From Spirochaetales bacterium (GTDB lineage: Bacteria > Spirochaetota > Spirochaetia > Sphaerochaetales > Sphaerochaetaceae): a stretch of 64,000 nt of DNA. The notes under the pieces were generated by a model, which was not told the origin of the DNA, made no database searches, and worked only from the letters and a program-made list of their open reading frames with translations. Positions 25,474-35,675 of the stretch are shown one piece after another; within the stretch, counting starts at the first letter, position 1, and each line of letters starts with the position of its first letter. The translations under genes and the position numbers were made by a program. Where the stretch lies: contig JAQYHB010000039.1 in assembly GCA_028722305.1 (NCBI GenBank), positions 1 to 64,000 on the forward strand, given 5' to 3'.

Positions 25474-25621
25474 CGCTCACGGTCAGCTTTTTTCTACCCT
25501 TCGCCCTCCTGCGAGCAAGCACAGCACGACCGCCCTTTGTAGCCATTCGAGCACGGAACCCAAACTTTCTGTTCCTTCTCATCTTACTCGGCTGATACGT
25601 TCTTACACCCTTGTAACTCAT
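25454..25621 (-). CDS. rpmH: Ribosomal protein L34
   Basis: A 55-residue basic protein starting '[20 protein letters not shown]' and continuing '[20 protein letters not shown]', with the usual L34 motif 'RARM.TKGGR.VLARRR.KGR'. The start is supported by GGAG 8 nt upstream. The C-terminal extension of about 11 residues beyond the L34 core (ending EKKPY) is encoded by the DNA that also starts rnpA in another frame. Confidence 0.95.
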   Translation of the reverse strand: MSYKGVRTYQPSKMRRNRKFGFRARMATKGGRAVLARRRAKGRKKLTVSDEKKPY

Positions 25622-25674
25622 GTCGCAACTCCAGTTTCATCGCATTTTCATGCGGACAGTTTTTACACAAAAAT

Positions 25675-25731
25675 AGGGATACCTATCCCTTGCGAGTTTC
25701 AAACTATATACAGCTACGTTAGTTGCGTCAA
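25675..25731 (-). promoter_or_regulatory. rpmH promoter and 5'-leader hairpin
   Basis: Minus-strand -35 TTGACG (25726-25731), 17-bp spacer, -10 TATAGT (25703-25708). Transcription should start near 25696. The first leader bases then form a tight hairpin, AGGGAT-ACCT-ATCCCT (25675-25690), followed by ATTTTTG. The hairpin could terminate transcripts from the DUF721 gene, act as an attenuator, or stabilise the rpmH 5' end. Confidence 0.6.
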
Positions 25732-25732
25732 G

Positions 25733-26056
25733 CTACTCGAAACGCAACACGTGAATTCTTTTCAGTCGAAGACTAGGATACGCCGCGTTCACCCGAGAGA
25801 TGATCTGTCGTTGCTGAAGCTGAAGCAATTGAGCCCAGACAGGATGGTCGGCCTTGACGAAAAGCACATCACCCCTGATATCAGACGGAACTGTGTGGCT
25901 CGCGCATTTTTCGCCCACCAAATCTTTCCATTTGCCTCCGAGCGTGAGCCGGGGATCGTTTAAATCCATATGAAAATCGTTGAGAAGCAGTTTCACCATC
26001 TCCTCGGCATCCATCGTCTGACCGGGTTTGCAATTAGCTCTCTCACGCTTCTTCAT
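25733..26056 (-). CDS. DUF721 (DciA-like) protein
   Basis: 107 residues. The conserved DUF721 core is visible: 'LGGKWKDLVGEKCASHTVPS', 'GDVLFVKADHPVWAQLLQLQ', 'QRQIISRVNAAYPSLRLKRI'. DUF721/DciA proteins lie next to recF or near dnaA in many bacteria, and DciA loads the replicative helicase where DnaC is absent. Its start overlaps recF by 14 bp. Confidence 0.85.
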   Translation of the reverse strand: MKKRERANCKPGQTMDAEEMVKLLLNDFHMDLNDPRLTLGGKWKDLVGEKCASHTVPSDIRGDVLFVKADHPVWAQLLQLQQRQIISRVNAAYPSLRLKRIHVLRFE

Positions 26057-27140
26057 GCGGCTTCAGTTCTCCTTCATTCACATCATACACCATCGCGTCA
26101 TGACCTTGCAGTGTGTCGAAATACTGCTCTTCCGGAAGGAATGTATAAAATGCCTGGTCGTAGTCATCGATGACTTTGAGAAAACGAGCCCTCTTCTCGT
26201 AATCCAGCTCCAAAAGAACGTCATCCAACAAAATCAGCGGTTTTCTGCCGGTCTTCTGTTTGAAAAAACGCATCTGGGCGACACGAAACAATAAAGATGC
26301 AAGTCTGATCTGACCCGTGGAACCTACATCCACCAACAGTTTTCCATCAACCTTCACGAGAAAACGATCACGATGCACGCCGCTTGTCGTGGTCTGCATG
26401 ATCTTGTCCCGTTCAAATCCAGACGCAAGATACTGGATTATCTGATTCTCACTCTCGCAATCTTTCCAGGAAGGAGCGTAGTTGATAGTCACGTTCCAGT
26501 CGCTTCCGCTTACTTGCTTGTAGAGAGATGGAAATATTTTGTTGAACTCGTCGACCGCATCTGATCGGGCTTTCTGAATCGACAACCCATATGCAGCCAG
26601 CTGCATATCATACAGGGAAAGCAAATCGTATTTTTCATCCTTGATAGCCTGATTGCGCTGTTTTACCAGCATTTTATATCTTCTTAGGTTATCCAAGAAC
26701 ATCGAATCATACATACTCATTGTCTGGTCGAAGAAACGTCTCCGGTCCTCGGGATCACCGTTGACAAAGGTAATATCGGCATGGCTGAAGACAATACAGG
26801 GAATGGTATAGATTAGTTGTTTTCGGTCTGTCAGGGTCTTTCCGTCAAGCTGGATGGTCCTCTTGCCTTGTCTGAACAGCAGGGAAATCTCATGGGAAAG
26901 GTTCTGCTCGTCGGTGAACATTCCCTTCAACTTGAAAGACGTCTCTCCGATACGTGCCAAATCATGGAAATCCTGGGTACGAAACGAGGATCCATAACAA
27001 AGGACGTAGAGCGCCTCGAGAAAATTGGTCTTTCCTTGTCCGTTTTCTCCAACAAGCAATACCTGCCGACATCCGACAGGTATTGTAGAGGTAGCTAGAT
27101 TTCTAAATTGAGAGGTCTGAATGGAAATGAATCGCATCAC
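26043..27140 (-). CDS. recF: DNA replication and repair protein RecF
   Basis: 365 residues, standard length. Walker A 'GENGQGKTNFLEALYVL' is at about 31-47, the signature-like region is 'DVGSTGQIRLASLLFRVAQM', and Walker B is 'PLILLDDVLLELD'. RecF helps load RecA at gapped DNA. The start overlaps the dnaN stop by 4 bp, continuing the dnaA-dnaN-recF-DUF721 order typical of origins. Confidence 0.95.
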   Translation of the reverse strand: MMRFISIQTSQFRNLATSTIPVGCRQVLLVGENGQGKTNFLEALYVLCYGSSFRTQDFHDLARIGETSFKLKGMFTDEQNLSHEISLLFRQGKRTIQLDGKTLTDRKQLIYTIPCIVFSHADITFVNGDPEDRRRFFDQTMSMYDSMFLDNLRRYKMLVKQRNQAIKDEKYDLLSLYDMQLAAYGLSIQKARSDAVDEFNKIFPSLYKQVSGSDWNVTINYAPSWKDCESENQIIQYLASGFERDKIMQTTTSGVHRDRFLVKVDGKLLVDVGSTGQIRLASLLFRVAQMRFFKQKTGRKPLILLDDVLLELDYEKRARFLKVIDDYDQAFYTFLPEEQYFDTLQGHDAMVYDVNEGELKPHEEA

Positions 27141-28249
27141 ACACCGGGTTGCATCGGCATGATGAGATGGAAGTAGTCATGCTCACCTTCCGGGCACAGC
27201 GTGACAGGATGGAGAGGATCAGTGAAATTGAACGTGAACGTTTCCCCCTCCATTACCTTCAGAGGACTTACCAGATAGTTGTAGTTGAGACAAATCGTGG
27301 TCGTCTCCCCATCATATTGGCAGTCCAGTGTCTCTTTCGCGTCTCCAATCTCGTTTCCCTCGCTGAACAGCGTCATCTGGTTGGGGGCGATTTCCAGATA
27401 GATTTTGCAGACCTTGCTGTCAATGGAGACGGCGACGCGTTTGATCGCGTCGATTGTCTCCTTGATTTTCAGGGTGCAATGATGGGTCTGCTGCTGGGGA
27501 ATGACCCGCCGATAATCAGGGAACGTGCTCTTGATCAACGTAGTGTAGAAGAACCTTTTCGCGACTTTCGCGAAGATGACATGGTCCTTGATGCAAAGAT
27601 CCATCACACCGTCGCCAGGAGCCAGTTTCTTCAGCTCGTTGAAGAACTTGACTGGGATAATGACCGGTTTGAAATCAGGAATATTCTCGGAAAACTTTCG
27701 TTCGACTAAGGAAAGTCTGCGGCTGTCGGTGGCGACCATGTTCATGCCGACAGAACTTTTTTCCAAATAGAGGCCGCAAAGGAATTGCCTGGTTTCGTCA
27801 GTGCCAACCGAGAAAGAGGTTTGGTCAGACATTGAGATGAAGGCTTTTTGACCAATTGTGAAGAATGAGTCGGCATCCGTACTTTCCAGTTCGGGAAAGT
27901 CGGAAGCATCCATTACCTTCAACGTCGAGTTGAATTTGACGGTTGAGTCTTCGGGAGTGATTTTCAGGACGTTCTCTTTCTGAGCGAAGAGAATCGTGGT
28001 GTTTGGAAGCAAGCGGAGCGTGTCGAGAAACTTCTCGCCGAAAACGATGGTGCATCCCTCCTCGACAGTCTGGACAGGAATCTGGGTGGTGAAGCCACTT
28101 GCTGTGTCGGTAGAACGGATGGTCAGGATGTCGTCTTTTGTCTCTAGGTAGATGTTGCTCAGGATGGAGAGGGAGTTTTTTTGTTGGGTAAAGTCCATCG
28201 CGTAGGAGATTTCATTTAGGATATCTTCCTGTTTGCAATAAAATTTCAT
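27137..28249 (-). CDS. dnaN: DNA polymerase III beta subunit (sliding clamp)
   Basis: 370 residues in three similar beta-clamp domains. It starts 'MKFYCKQEDILNEISYAMDF' after a GAGGA ribosome site and ends 'YFHLIMPMQPGV', a typical clamp C-terminus ('MPM'). It tethers the polymerase to DNA. The gene is separated from dnaA by 240 bp holding DnaA boxes, so it probably has its own promoter. Confidence 0.96.
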   Translation of the reverse strand: MKFYCKQEDILNEISYAMDFTQQKNSLSILSNIYLETKDDILTIRSTDTASGFTTQIPVQTVEEGCTIVFGEKFLDTLRLLPNTTILFAQKENVLKITPEDSTVKFNSTLKVMDASDFPELESTDADSFFTIGQKAFISMSDQTSFSVGTDETRQFLCGLYLEKSSVGMNMVATDSRRLSLVERKFSENIPDFKPVIIPVKFFNELKKLAPGDGVMDLCIKDHVIFAKVAKRFFYTTLIKSTFPDYRRVIPQQQTHHCTLKIKETIDAIKRVAVSIDSKVCKIYLEIAPNQMTLFSEGNEIGDAKETLDCQYDGETTTICLNYNYLVSPLKVMEGETFTFNFTDPLHPVTLCPEGEHDYFHLIMPMQPGV

Positions 28250-28489
28250 GGTCGTAATCCTCTTTTTTGTTTCTTCTTAATAAAGAATATATAGGTAAAT
28301 CTCTCGTAATCATAGTAATAGTAGCACAAAAAACGGTGGATAATTCATTAACTTGTTTCTAGAGCGTTGTTTGTGAAAGCGTAATCTGGTGGATTGTAGA
28401 GTGGATTTCCCATGGTTGTCCACAATTTGCGCACGGCTGAAACCAGTTATCCACCCGAATCCACCGGTTATCCAGAGGTTATCCACCTG
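28250..28489. other. oriC: Probable chromosomal origin (oriC), dnaN-dnaA spacer
   Basis: 240 bp with five DnaA-box-like 9-mers: GGTGGATAA (28335-28343), TTGTCCACA (28416-28424), TTATCCACC (28447-28455), TTATCCAGA (28468-28476) and TTATCCACC (28479-28487). An AT-rich stretch at 28256-28330 next to dnaN could be the unwinding element. Gene direction flips from minus to plus just beyond dnaA, as expected at an origin. The boxes here are mostly one base from the TTATCCACA consensus. Confidence 0.75.
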
Positions 28490-29878
28490 TTACGCGCTGG
28501 CCTGTATCTCCTTTTTCATTTTTTCTATGACCGCCTTGAGTTCCGGATCCACGCTGCAGGTGGAGGAGATGCGGTCGCACGCATGCATTACCGTGGTATG
28601 GTCCCGATTGCCGAACTCTGCCCCTATTTCGGTAAATGAGAAGTTGGTCAGTTGCTTTGCCAGGAACATGGCAATCTGTCTGGGTTGGGTAAGCGACTTG
28701 TTCTTTTTCTTACCTTTCAAGTCACTTACGTTGACATTGAAATAGTTGCAGACCACTTTGATGATCGTCTGGATGTTGAGCCCTGCTTCCTTTCCCTTCG
28801 ACTGCATGAAGGGCATGGGGGCGAGCAGGTCTCGGGCTTTATCCAAGGTAAGTTCCACATTGAGTAGCTCGCTGTAGGAAATCAATTTTGTAAGAGAAGC
28901 TTCCAAGTCACGAACGTTCGACTGTACGTTCTCCGCGACATATCGAATGATATCCTCACCGACCATTTTTCCCTGCAATCTGCACTTGTTTTGGAGAATA
29001 GCGACCCTCGTTTCATATGCGGGCGGTTGGAGATCAGCGTTCAATCCGCGCTCGAACCGGCTGGTGAGACGATCGAAGACACCTTTCAATTCATTGAGGG
29101 GTCTATCACAGGTAAATACCATCTGCTTCTTCGATTCGTACAGTTCATTGAAGGTATGGAAGAGTTCCTCTTGGGATTGGGTCTTGTTTTGGATGAACTG
29201 GATATCGTCCATGAGCAGGACATCGACCTTTCGGAACTTGTTCTTGAATTGTTGTTGTTTTTCGATGCCCATACCGATGGAGGAGATGAACTCGTTGGCA
29301 AAAGCCTCAGCGGTGATGTAGAGCACTTTCAACTCAGGCTGATGCGCCATGACGTAGTTTCCGATGGCGTTGATCAGATGGGTTTTGCCCAGACCGACGC
29401 CGCCGTAAATCAGACAAGGGTTATAGCTACGTCCCGGGTTCTTCGCGATTGCGAGCGAAGCGTTGAAGGCATAGGCGCTATTGTCGCCCATGATGAATTT
29501 ATCAAAGGTGTAGTCGGAATTGACGCCGGAGGCCTCGCGCTGGATTTCTCGGGACTTGGTATGGGAAATGTCTTGGACTGACTTGATCGCCGATGTCCGG
29601 GCCGATTCCCCGCCGGCGTTCGGGCTCATGTTCTTGTTGATGGCGATTTGAACATGCACCTCCGTCGTCGAGTATCTGCTGACGTAGCTCTCGATGGTGG
29701 GGATGAATTTCTTGACCTTGTCGAATACGAACTGGCTGGAAACCTCAAGATTGAGGATTCCTTCCTCCGAACTGACATATCCTATTTTACTCGCGAAAGG
29801 AGCGAACTCCCTGGTTTCTTCTCCGGAGCGAAGCTCTTCCTTGCATTGCTTCCAAATTTCTTGATAATCATGGTCCAT
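28490..29878 (-). CDS. dnaA: Chromosomal replication initiator DnaA
   Basis: 462 residues with the four usual domains. Domain I is at the N-terminus, followed by a variable linker to about 115. The AAA+ domain has Walker A 'GGVGLGKTHL' at 159-168 and Walker B 'VLLMDDIQFI'. The C-terminal DNA-binding domain has 'LKGKKKNKSLTQPRQIAMFL' and the signature 'FGNRDHTTVMHACDRI'. It opens the origin. It is transcribed away from gyrB toward dnaN. Confidence 0.98.
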   Translation of the reverse strand: MDHDYQEIWKQCKEELRSGEETREFAPFASKIGYVSSEEGILNLEVSSQFVFDKVKKFIPTIESYVSRYSTTEVHVQIAINKNMSPNAGGESARTSAIKSVQDISHTKSREIQREASGVNSDYTFDKFIMGDNSAYAFNASLAIAKNPGRSYNPCLIYGGVGLGKTHLINAIGNYVMAHQPELKVLYITAEAFANEFISSIGMGIEKQQQFKNKFRKVDVLLMDDIQFIQNKTQSQEELFHTFNELYESKKQMVFTCDRPLNELKGVFDRLTSRFERGLNADLQPPAYETRVAILQNKCRLQGKMVGEDIIRYVAENVQSNVRDLEASLTKLISYSELLNVELTLDKARDLLAPMPFMQSKGKEAGLNIQTIIKVVCNYFNVNVSDLKGKKKNKSLTQPRQIAMFLAKQLTNFSFTEIGAEFGNRDHTTVMHACDRISSTCSVDPELKAVIEKMKKEIQASA

Positions 29879-30183
29879 AGGTTCCCCATTTTATCCTTCT
29901 CTTCTATGAGTATGCAAGCAAATGCCTATTCTTGTAACCTTCTCCTTCCCGTACTGTTCTTGAAGTAGCCAGTCAAGGAATTTCTCTCCGAAAAAAGGGC
30001 CTTCCCGCCCTCTTTTCCCTCATGATTTTTTTGTTTCGGGAACAAGGAAAATAATTTCTCTTTAACTTTTTGTAGGATAAATACATAAAAAAGGCTTAAA
30101 CGCTTGAAAACAAAGCCAGTTTTTTGGTATGATTCTCGTGCATTTACACAACGCATTTTTTATGACTCTCAAGGAAATAAAAC
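29879..30183. other. dnaA-gyrB divergent intergenic region
   Basis: 305 bp with no supported gene. It contains the gyrB promoter (30104-30133) and, on the other strand, must hold the dnaA promoter, for which I see no strong match. No DnaA boxes are seen here. Confidence 0.6.
30104..30133 (+). promoter_or_regulatory. gyrB promoter
   Basis: -35 TTGAAA (30104-30109), 18-bp spacer, -10 TATGAT (30128-30133), giving a leader of about 45 nt before the gyrB ATG, which has AAGGAAAT upstream. Confidence 0.55.
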
Positions 30184-32277
30184 ATGAACGAACAGAATGA
30201 AAACGACGAGCAGTTTGCCCCGACAAACCAGCAGGACAAATCTGTCATCCAGAAGGCGGAAAGTGCGTACAATTCGGGAACGATCAAGGTTCTCAAAGGT
30301 CTTGAGGCGGTACGTCTGAGACCTGGCATGTACATCGGCTCTACCGGAATCTCCGGCCTGCATCAACTGGTGTACGAGGTCGTCGACAACTCCATCGACG
30401 AGGCCATGGCAGGTTTCTGTAACGACATTACGGTCTGTCTTGACCTGGACGAGCAGGGCCGCCAGCGTTGCACAGTGGAAGATAATGGTCGCGGCATTCC
30501 TGTCGACATGCATCCGACCGAGCACAAGAGCACGCTTGAGGTCGTTCTCTCCCAGCTGCACGCTGGAGGCAAGTTCGACAAGAACGCCTACAAGGTCTCA
30601 GGTGGACTGCATGGTGTTGGCGTATCCTGTGTCGTAGCCCTTTCCGATTGGTTCGAGGCGAGGGTATATCGTCTCGCCGGCGGGTATCCGACCGAGGATG
30701 CGAAGCACCCTGGCGGCGTTTTCTCCCAGCGCTACAGCAAGGGCATTCCTCTTGGTGATGTTGTGCGTGAAGGAGATTCCGACCGCTCCGGCACTGTCAT
30801 CAGCTTTGTTCCCGACTTCTCCATCATGGAGCCGAATGCGTTTGACTATAATGTGCTCTCCAGCCGTTTCCGCGAGCTCTCTTATCTGAACAAGGGCGTG
30901 CAGATCACCATCATCGACCGCCGTTCTTCACTGGAGAAAAAAGAGGTGTTCAAGAGCGAGGGGGGAATCCCTGAGTTCGTCAGCCACCTGAACCAGTATC
31001 AAGAGCCTTTGTTCGACACCCCGATTTCCATCGAGGGAGAGAAAGAAGGCACGAAGGTTGAGATTTCCCTGCAATACAACAAGAAGTACGACGTGAAAAT
31101 CCTTTCCTTCGTCAACAACATCAACACCCATGAGGGTGGTACTCACCTCACCGGCTTCCATATGGGCCTTACCCGTGTCGTCAACAACCAGATGAGCAAG
31201 AACGACAAGCTGATGAAGAAGTACGATATCTCCAAGGAAGAGAACAAGTTCGAAGCCAGCGATATCGACGAGGGCCTGACAGCGGTCGTTTCCGTGAAGG
31301 TTCCGAATCCTCAGTTCGAGGGCCAGACGAAGATGAAACTGGGAAACAGCTATGTCACCGGGCTGGTCAGCAGCCTGGTCTACGAGAAGCTGAACAATTA
31401 CCTCGACGAGTTCCCCGATATCTCCAACGCGATCCTGATGAAAATCATCGGGGCCGCTCTCGGACGTGTCGCCGCCCGCAAGGCGCGTGAGCGTATCCGC
31501 AGCGAGAACGGTGGTGGCGGACTTCCTGGCAAACTGGCCGATTGTTCCGAGAAAGATCCGGCAAAATGCGAGATTTTCATCGTCGAGGGCGATTCCGCTG
31601 GTGGATCCGCCAAACAGGGGCGCGACCGCCATTTCCAGGCGATTCTTCCGCTCTGGGGAAAGATGCTGAACGTCGAGAAGGCACCCGAGTTCAGGGTCCT
31701 TGGCAACGACAAGCTGCAGCCGGTCATCTCTTCCATCGGAGCTGGCCTTACCCGTTACAACAACACGACGAGCGATTTCGGCGACAACCTGAAGGACGCC
31801 AGCCACAACTTCGATATCTCCAAGTGCCGGTACCACAAGATCATCATCATGGCGGATGCCGATGTCGATGGAAGCCACATCAGAACCCTGCTGTTGACCT
31901 TCTTCTTCAGGTACATGAGACCGTTGATTGAGGCGGGGTATGTCTATTTCGCCATGCCTCCTCTCTACAAGATCACAATCGGCAAGCGGATTGAATACGC
32001 CTATGACGAGGATGCCCGTACCGCAATCCTGAACAAGTATGGGGTGACTGATTCTAGCAAGGTCGAGATCCAGCGTTACAAAGGTCTTGGCGAGATGAAC
32101 CCCGAGCAGCTTTGGGAGACCACCATGAACCCGGAAACCCGTCGTATGGGACAGGTCAGCCTGACGGACGCCGAGGAAGCCGATCGCAACTTCTCCATGC
32201 TGATGGGTGAGGAAGTCGAGCCGAGACGCGAATTCATCGAGCAGAACGCCGAATACGTGACCAACTTGGATGCATAA
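30184..32277 (+). CDS. gyrB: DNA gyrase subunit B
   Basis: 697 residues. The GHKL ATPase motifs are present: 'YEVVDNSIDEAMAGF', 'VEDNGRGIPV', 'VSGGLHGVGVS'. The TOPRIM domain shows 'EGDSAGGSAKQGRDRHFQ' and 'MADADVDGSHIRTLLLTFF'. The C-terminal 'RYKGLGEMNPEQLWETTMNP' is typical. There is an N-terminal extension of about 30 acidic/polar residues before the ATPase core. gyrA follows 13 bp downstream, so the two subunits are co-expressed. Confidence 0.97.
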   Translation: MNEQNENDEQFAPTNQQDKSVIQKAESAYNSGTIKVLKGLEAVRLRPGMYIGSTGISGLHQLVYEVVDNSIDEAMAGFCNDITVCLDLDEQGRQRCTVEDNGRGIPVDMHPTEHKSTLEVVLSQLHAGGKFDKNAYKVSGGLHGVGVSCVVALSDWFEARVYRLAGGYPTEDAKHPGGVFSQRYSKGIPLGDVVREGDSDRSGTVISFVPDFSIMEPNAFDYNVLSSRFRELSYLNKGVQITIIDRRSSLEKKEVFKSEGGIPEFVSHLNQYQEPLFDTPISIEGEKEGTKVEISLQYNKKYDVKILSFVNNINTHEGGTHLTGFHMGLTRVVNNQMSKNDKLMKKYDISKEENKFEASDIDEGLTAVVSVKVPNPQFEGQTKMKLGNSYVTGLVSSLVYEKLNNYLDEFPDISNAILMKIIGAALGRVAARKARERIRSENGGGGLPGKLADCSEKDPAKCEIFIVEGDSAGGSAKQGRDRHFQAILPLWGKMLNVEKAPEFRVLGNDKLQPVISSIGAGLTRYNNTTSDFGDNLKDASHNFDISKCRYHKIIIMADADVDGSHIRTLLLTFFFRYMRPLIEAGYVYFAMPPLYKITIGKRIEYAYDEDARTAILNKYGVTDSSKVEIQRYKGLGEMNPEQLWETTMNPETRRMGQVSLTDAEEADRNFSMLMGEEVEPRREFIEQNAEYVTNLDA

Positions 32278-32290
32278 GGACGATTGAGAA

Positions 32291-34900
32291 ATGGACGAAC
32301 AAGAGGAAAAGAAAGAACAAATCATTGTTACGGATATCTCCAAGGAAATCCGTACCGCGTATCTGAACTACGCGATGAGTGTCATCGTGAGTCGTGCGCT
32401 TCCCGATGTCCGAGACGGACTGAAACCTGTCCATCGCAGAATCCTGTATGGCATGTACGAGATGGGTCTGCGTGCCACCGGCCAGAACAAGAAAAGCGCT
32501 CGTATCGTCGGAGATGTGCTTGGTAAGTACCATCCGCATGGCGATGCGTCCGTCTACGACGCTTTGGTGCGTCTGGGACAGGAGTTCTCTCTCCGCTATC
32601 CGATGGTCACTCCGCAGGGTAACTTCGGCTCCATTGATGGCGACTCGGCTGCCGCCATGCGTTACACTGAGGCGCGGTTCAGCAAGATCGGCGAGTCCAT
32701 GCTGGACGACATCCAGAAAGATACCGTCGATTTTGTTCCGAACTATGACGAGTCCATGAAAGAACCGACCGTGCTTCCGGCTGCTTTCCCCTTCCTGCTG
32801 GCGAACGGGTCCAACGGTATCGCCGTCGGTATGGCGACCAACATGGCTCCCCATAACCTGCAAGAGATTTGCGACGCCATCTGCGCCCAGATCAAAAACC
32901 CGGATATCACCTTGGATGAGCTGATGCAGTACATCAAGGGTCCCGACTTCCCCACCGGAGGCATCATTTGCGGTATCCAGGGCATCAAGGACGCCTTCAC
33001 TACCGGCAAGGGCCGCGTGGTCATCCGCAGCCGCTACGAGATCGAGAGCCATGAGAAGCACGATGATATCGTCTTCACCGAGATTCCGTACGCCGTAAAC
33101 AAGGCCGACATGGTCAAGCGCATCGACGACATGCGCAAGGATGGGCTCTTCCCTGGAATTTCCGCCATTCGCGACGAGTCGGACCGCAAGGGTATCCGTG
33201 TCGTGGTCGAGCTGAAACCGGAAGCGGCGACCAACGTCGTCCTGAACCAGTTGTTCAGGGATACACCGCTACAGAGCAACTTCAGCATCAACAACCTGGC
33301 CTTGGTCGATGGCCGGCCGGAGACCCTGACCTTGAAGAAGATGCTGGCCTGCTATATCAAGCATCGCCAGGAGGTCGTGACGAGGAGGACTCGTTTCGAT
33401 TTGAAGAAAGCTCAGGAGCGCGCCCACATCCTCGAAGGCCTAAAGAAGGGCCTCGACAACATCGATGAGGTGGTCCGGATCATCAAGGAGTCCCAGGATG
33501 ACGAAACGTCCTGTAACAACCTGATGGCTGCCCTCAACATCGACCTTGTTCAGGCTCAGGCCATCATTGATATGAAGCTGGGCCGACTTTCCCACCTAGA
33601 GACCGAGAAAATCCTGCAGGAGCTGGCCGACTTGGAAGGAAAGATCGTCTACTACAAGGACCTGCTCAGCGACGAGTCGAAAATCCTTGGGGTGGTTTCC
33701 AGCGAAACCGCGGCCCTCCCCGCGCAGCTCGCCCCGAAGGACAGACGGCGCACCGCCATCGTCCTGCAGGAGCTGGGCGACAGCAAGGATGAGGACTTCA
33801 TCAAGCGTGAGGATGTCGTCATCTTGGTCAGCGACAAGGGCTTCGCCAAGAGAATCCCGGTCGCCGAGTACAAGGTGCAGGCCCGCGGTGGCAAGGGAAT
33901 CAGGACCGCGCGGCTGATTGAGAAGGACAACATCAACCACATGTTGACCTGCCACAGCCACGACTACGTGCTGTATGTCACCAACTACGGCAAGGCCTAC
34001 TTCACTAGGGCCTTCGATATCCCTGAGGCATCGAAGACCGCGAAGGGAACCAGCATCAAGAACTTCCTTGAGATCGAGGGTGGTGAGGCAATCACCAATA
34101 TCATCAGCTTCCATGACTTCGAGGAAGATGGGGGCAAGTACCTGTTCATGATCACCAAGCGAGGTGTTGCCAAGAAGGTGGTGCTCGACCAGTTCAAGAA
34201 TTCCAAGACCCACGGCGTCAAGGCCATCATCCTTGACGAGGGTGACGAACTTCTCGCTACCGAGCTGATCCAGGACGGGGACGAGGTGATGGCGATCACC
34301 AAGAACGGCAGAGGCCTTCGTTTCAACGCCGATGAGGTCAGGGCCATGGGCAGAGCGACGCACGGTGTGCGTGGCATGAATTTGGCAAGTGATGATGAGA
34401 TTGCGGGACTTCTCAAGGTTGATGGAGAGCGCCAGATCCTGATGGTGACCTCGAATGGCAAGGGCAAGCGTGTCCGCTACAGCGATTTCATGGCGCATAG
34501 CCGTGGAACGATGGGTCAGAAAATTTATCGTCTGGATGATGACAACATCATCATCGGGGCGCAGAGCGTCAACGATGAGAACGACGTGGTCTGCGTCACC
34601 AGCAAGGCACAGACGATCCGCGTCCACGTGAAGGACATCTCCCTCCAGGGAAGAAATGCCGCAGGTGTCTATGTCGTCAAGATGAAGACAGCCTCCGACA
34701 AGGTGATCGCCATGGCGCTCACCGATTTTGACGACGGCGAGGATGAGGAAGTGGAAGGAAATACCTTGAATCAGGACGCTCAGTTGCAAAACTACGATGT
34801 GATTGAGCCCGGATCCACGGAAAACCAGATCCTTCAGCAGGAACAAGAAGGATTGGGGACTTCTTCCGAAGGAGATGATTCTCCTGAGGATGCAAGCTGA
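32291..34900 (+). CDS. gyrA: DNA gyrase subunit A
   Basis: 869 residues. The catalytic Tyr is Tyr125 in '[10 protein letters not shown]'. The quinolone-resistance-determining region reads '[15 protein letters not shown]': the position equal to E. coli Ser83 is Ala86, while Asp87 is kept (Asp90). Several beta-pinwheel repeats fill the C-terminal third, followed by an acidic tail rich in Glu, Gln and Ser. The gene is co-transcribed with gyrB and followed by a terminator hairpin. Confidence 0.97.
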   Translation: MDEQEEKKEQIIVTDISKEIRTAYLNYAMSVIVSRALPDVRDGLKPVHRRILYGMYEMGLRATGQNKKSARIVGDVLGKYHPHGDASVYDALVRLGQEFSLRYPMVTPQGNFGSIDGDSAAAMRYTEARFSKIGESMLDDIQKDTVDFVPNYDESMKEPTVLPAAFPFLLANGSNGIAVGMATNMAPHNLQEICDAICAQIKNPDITLDELMQYIKGPDFPTGGIICGIQGIKDAFTTGKGRVVIRSRYEIESHEKHDDIVFTEIPYAVNKADMVKRIDDMRKDGLFPGISAIRDESDRKGIRVVVELKPEAATNVVLNQLFRDTPLQSNFSINNLALVDGRPETLTLKKMLACYIKHRQEVVTRRTRFDLKKAQERAHILEGLKKGLDNIDEVVRIIKESQDDETSCNNLMAALNIDLVQAQAIIDMKLGRLSHLETEKILQELADLEGKIVYYKDLLSDESKILGVVSSETAALPAQLAPKDRRRTAIVLQELGDSKDEDFIKREDVVILVSDKGFAKRIPVAEYKVQARGGKGIRTARLIEKDNINHMLTCHSHDYVLYVTNYGKAYFTRAFDIPEASKTAKGTSIKNFLEIEGGEAITNIISFHDFEEDGGKYLFMITKRGVAKKVVLDQFKNSKTHGVKAIILDEGDELLATELIQDGDEVMAITKNGRGLRFNADEVRAMGRATHGVRGMNLASDDEIAGLLKVDGERQILMVTSNGKGKRVRYSDFMAHSRGTMGQKIYRLDDDNIIIGAQSVNDENDVVCVTSKAQTIRVHVKDISLQGRNAAGVYVVKMKTASDKVIAMALTDFDDGEDEEVEGNTLNQDAQLQNYDVIEPGSTENQILQQEQEGLGTSSEGDDSPEDAS

Positions 34901-34919
34901 TTCCTGTCAGTTCGCACAA

Positions 34920-34946
34920 GGGGTTATCGGTACATCCGGTAACCCC
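34920..34946 (+). terminator. gyrBA terminator
   Basis: GGGGTTATCGG (34920-34930) pairs with CCGGTAACCCC (34936-34946), 11 bp with one wobble pair, followed by ATTTGTTTTTCTG. It lies 20 bp after the gyrA stop. Confidence 0.8.
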
Positions 34947-35559
34947 ATTTGTTTTTCTGCTTCACCTCTCTGCCGTTTTTGTTGGTTCCTATGTGTTGGC
35001 GTGTACCAAAGCAGACGGCAATGATTCTTTCTTCTCTTTTCCCATCAAAGGATGTCCTGCAGAGACCTATGAATTGAGAAATAATAGTAATTACTTATAT
35101 AATAACAAGTTAGAATTTTCAGTAAATTCCATAGCTACTCGGTTTGCCTTAAAACGAGACCGCTTTACCAGAAGCTGTTGTTCTTCACAAAAGAGAAACG
35201 AAAGAAAAAGAATCCCCACACGAATCTGTCCTTATATATAGTAACAAAAGGGTAAAAACCTGCAACTAACGTAAAATTTTGCGGATTTTTCGGATGAGGA
35301 ATAATCCCAAAAATCGAACCAACCATTTCAGCAAAAGTGCAAACGAAAGTGTTTTTTGGCTCTCTATAGATTTGAGGGATCATCGGGAACACAGGGGTCC
35401 TGGATATGGTTAATGGGTGTCGCCGTCCGTGGTACCTTTGCATGAGCTGGAGCGATGACAGGATCTACGGACCGACAGACTCCAGAGTAACGACACATCC
35501 TGGAATCTCAGGAAGCTTTTCTTCTCCAAGTTTCCTCTGATAAATTCCAATTCTGTTTT

Positions 35560-35603
35560 GAACCATTTTAAGAAAGTAATGCAGCATATGGTTAAAATGG
35601 TTC
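35560..35603. repeat. 12-bp perfect inverted repeat
   Basis: GAACCATTTTAA (35560-35571) and TTAAAATGGTTC (35592-35603) with a 20-bp spacer. It lies 57 bp from parS site 1. It is not followed by a T-run on either strand, so a terminator role is doubtful. A protein-binding site is possible. Confidence 0.55.
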
Positions 35604-35659
35604 TTGATATGCAAGATTTTGTACGTGAAAGGTTGGTTTCTTGATCTTGGACATCGGCA

Positions 35660-35675
35660 TGTTTCACGTGAAACA
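35660..35675. other. parS: parS site 1
   Basis: TGTTTCACGTGAAACA, a perfect 16-bp palindrome identical to the canonical bacterial parS consensus. It is the ParB nucleation site and lies 435 bp upstream of parA. Confidence 0.93.

Noticed and set aside
30928-32343. Long minus-strand ORF (471 codons) opposite gyrB
   Set aside because: It is the antisense of a highly conserved gene with strong codon bias; no ribosome site and no protein-family features.
33596-34846. Minus-strand ORF (416 codons) opposite gyrA
   Set aside because: Antisense shadow of gyrA; composition follows the third-position bias of the sense gene.
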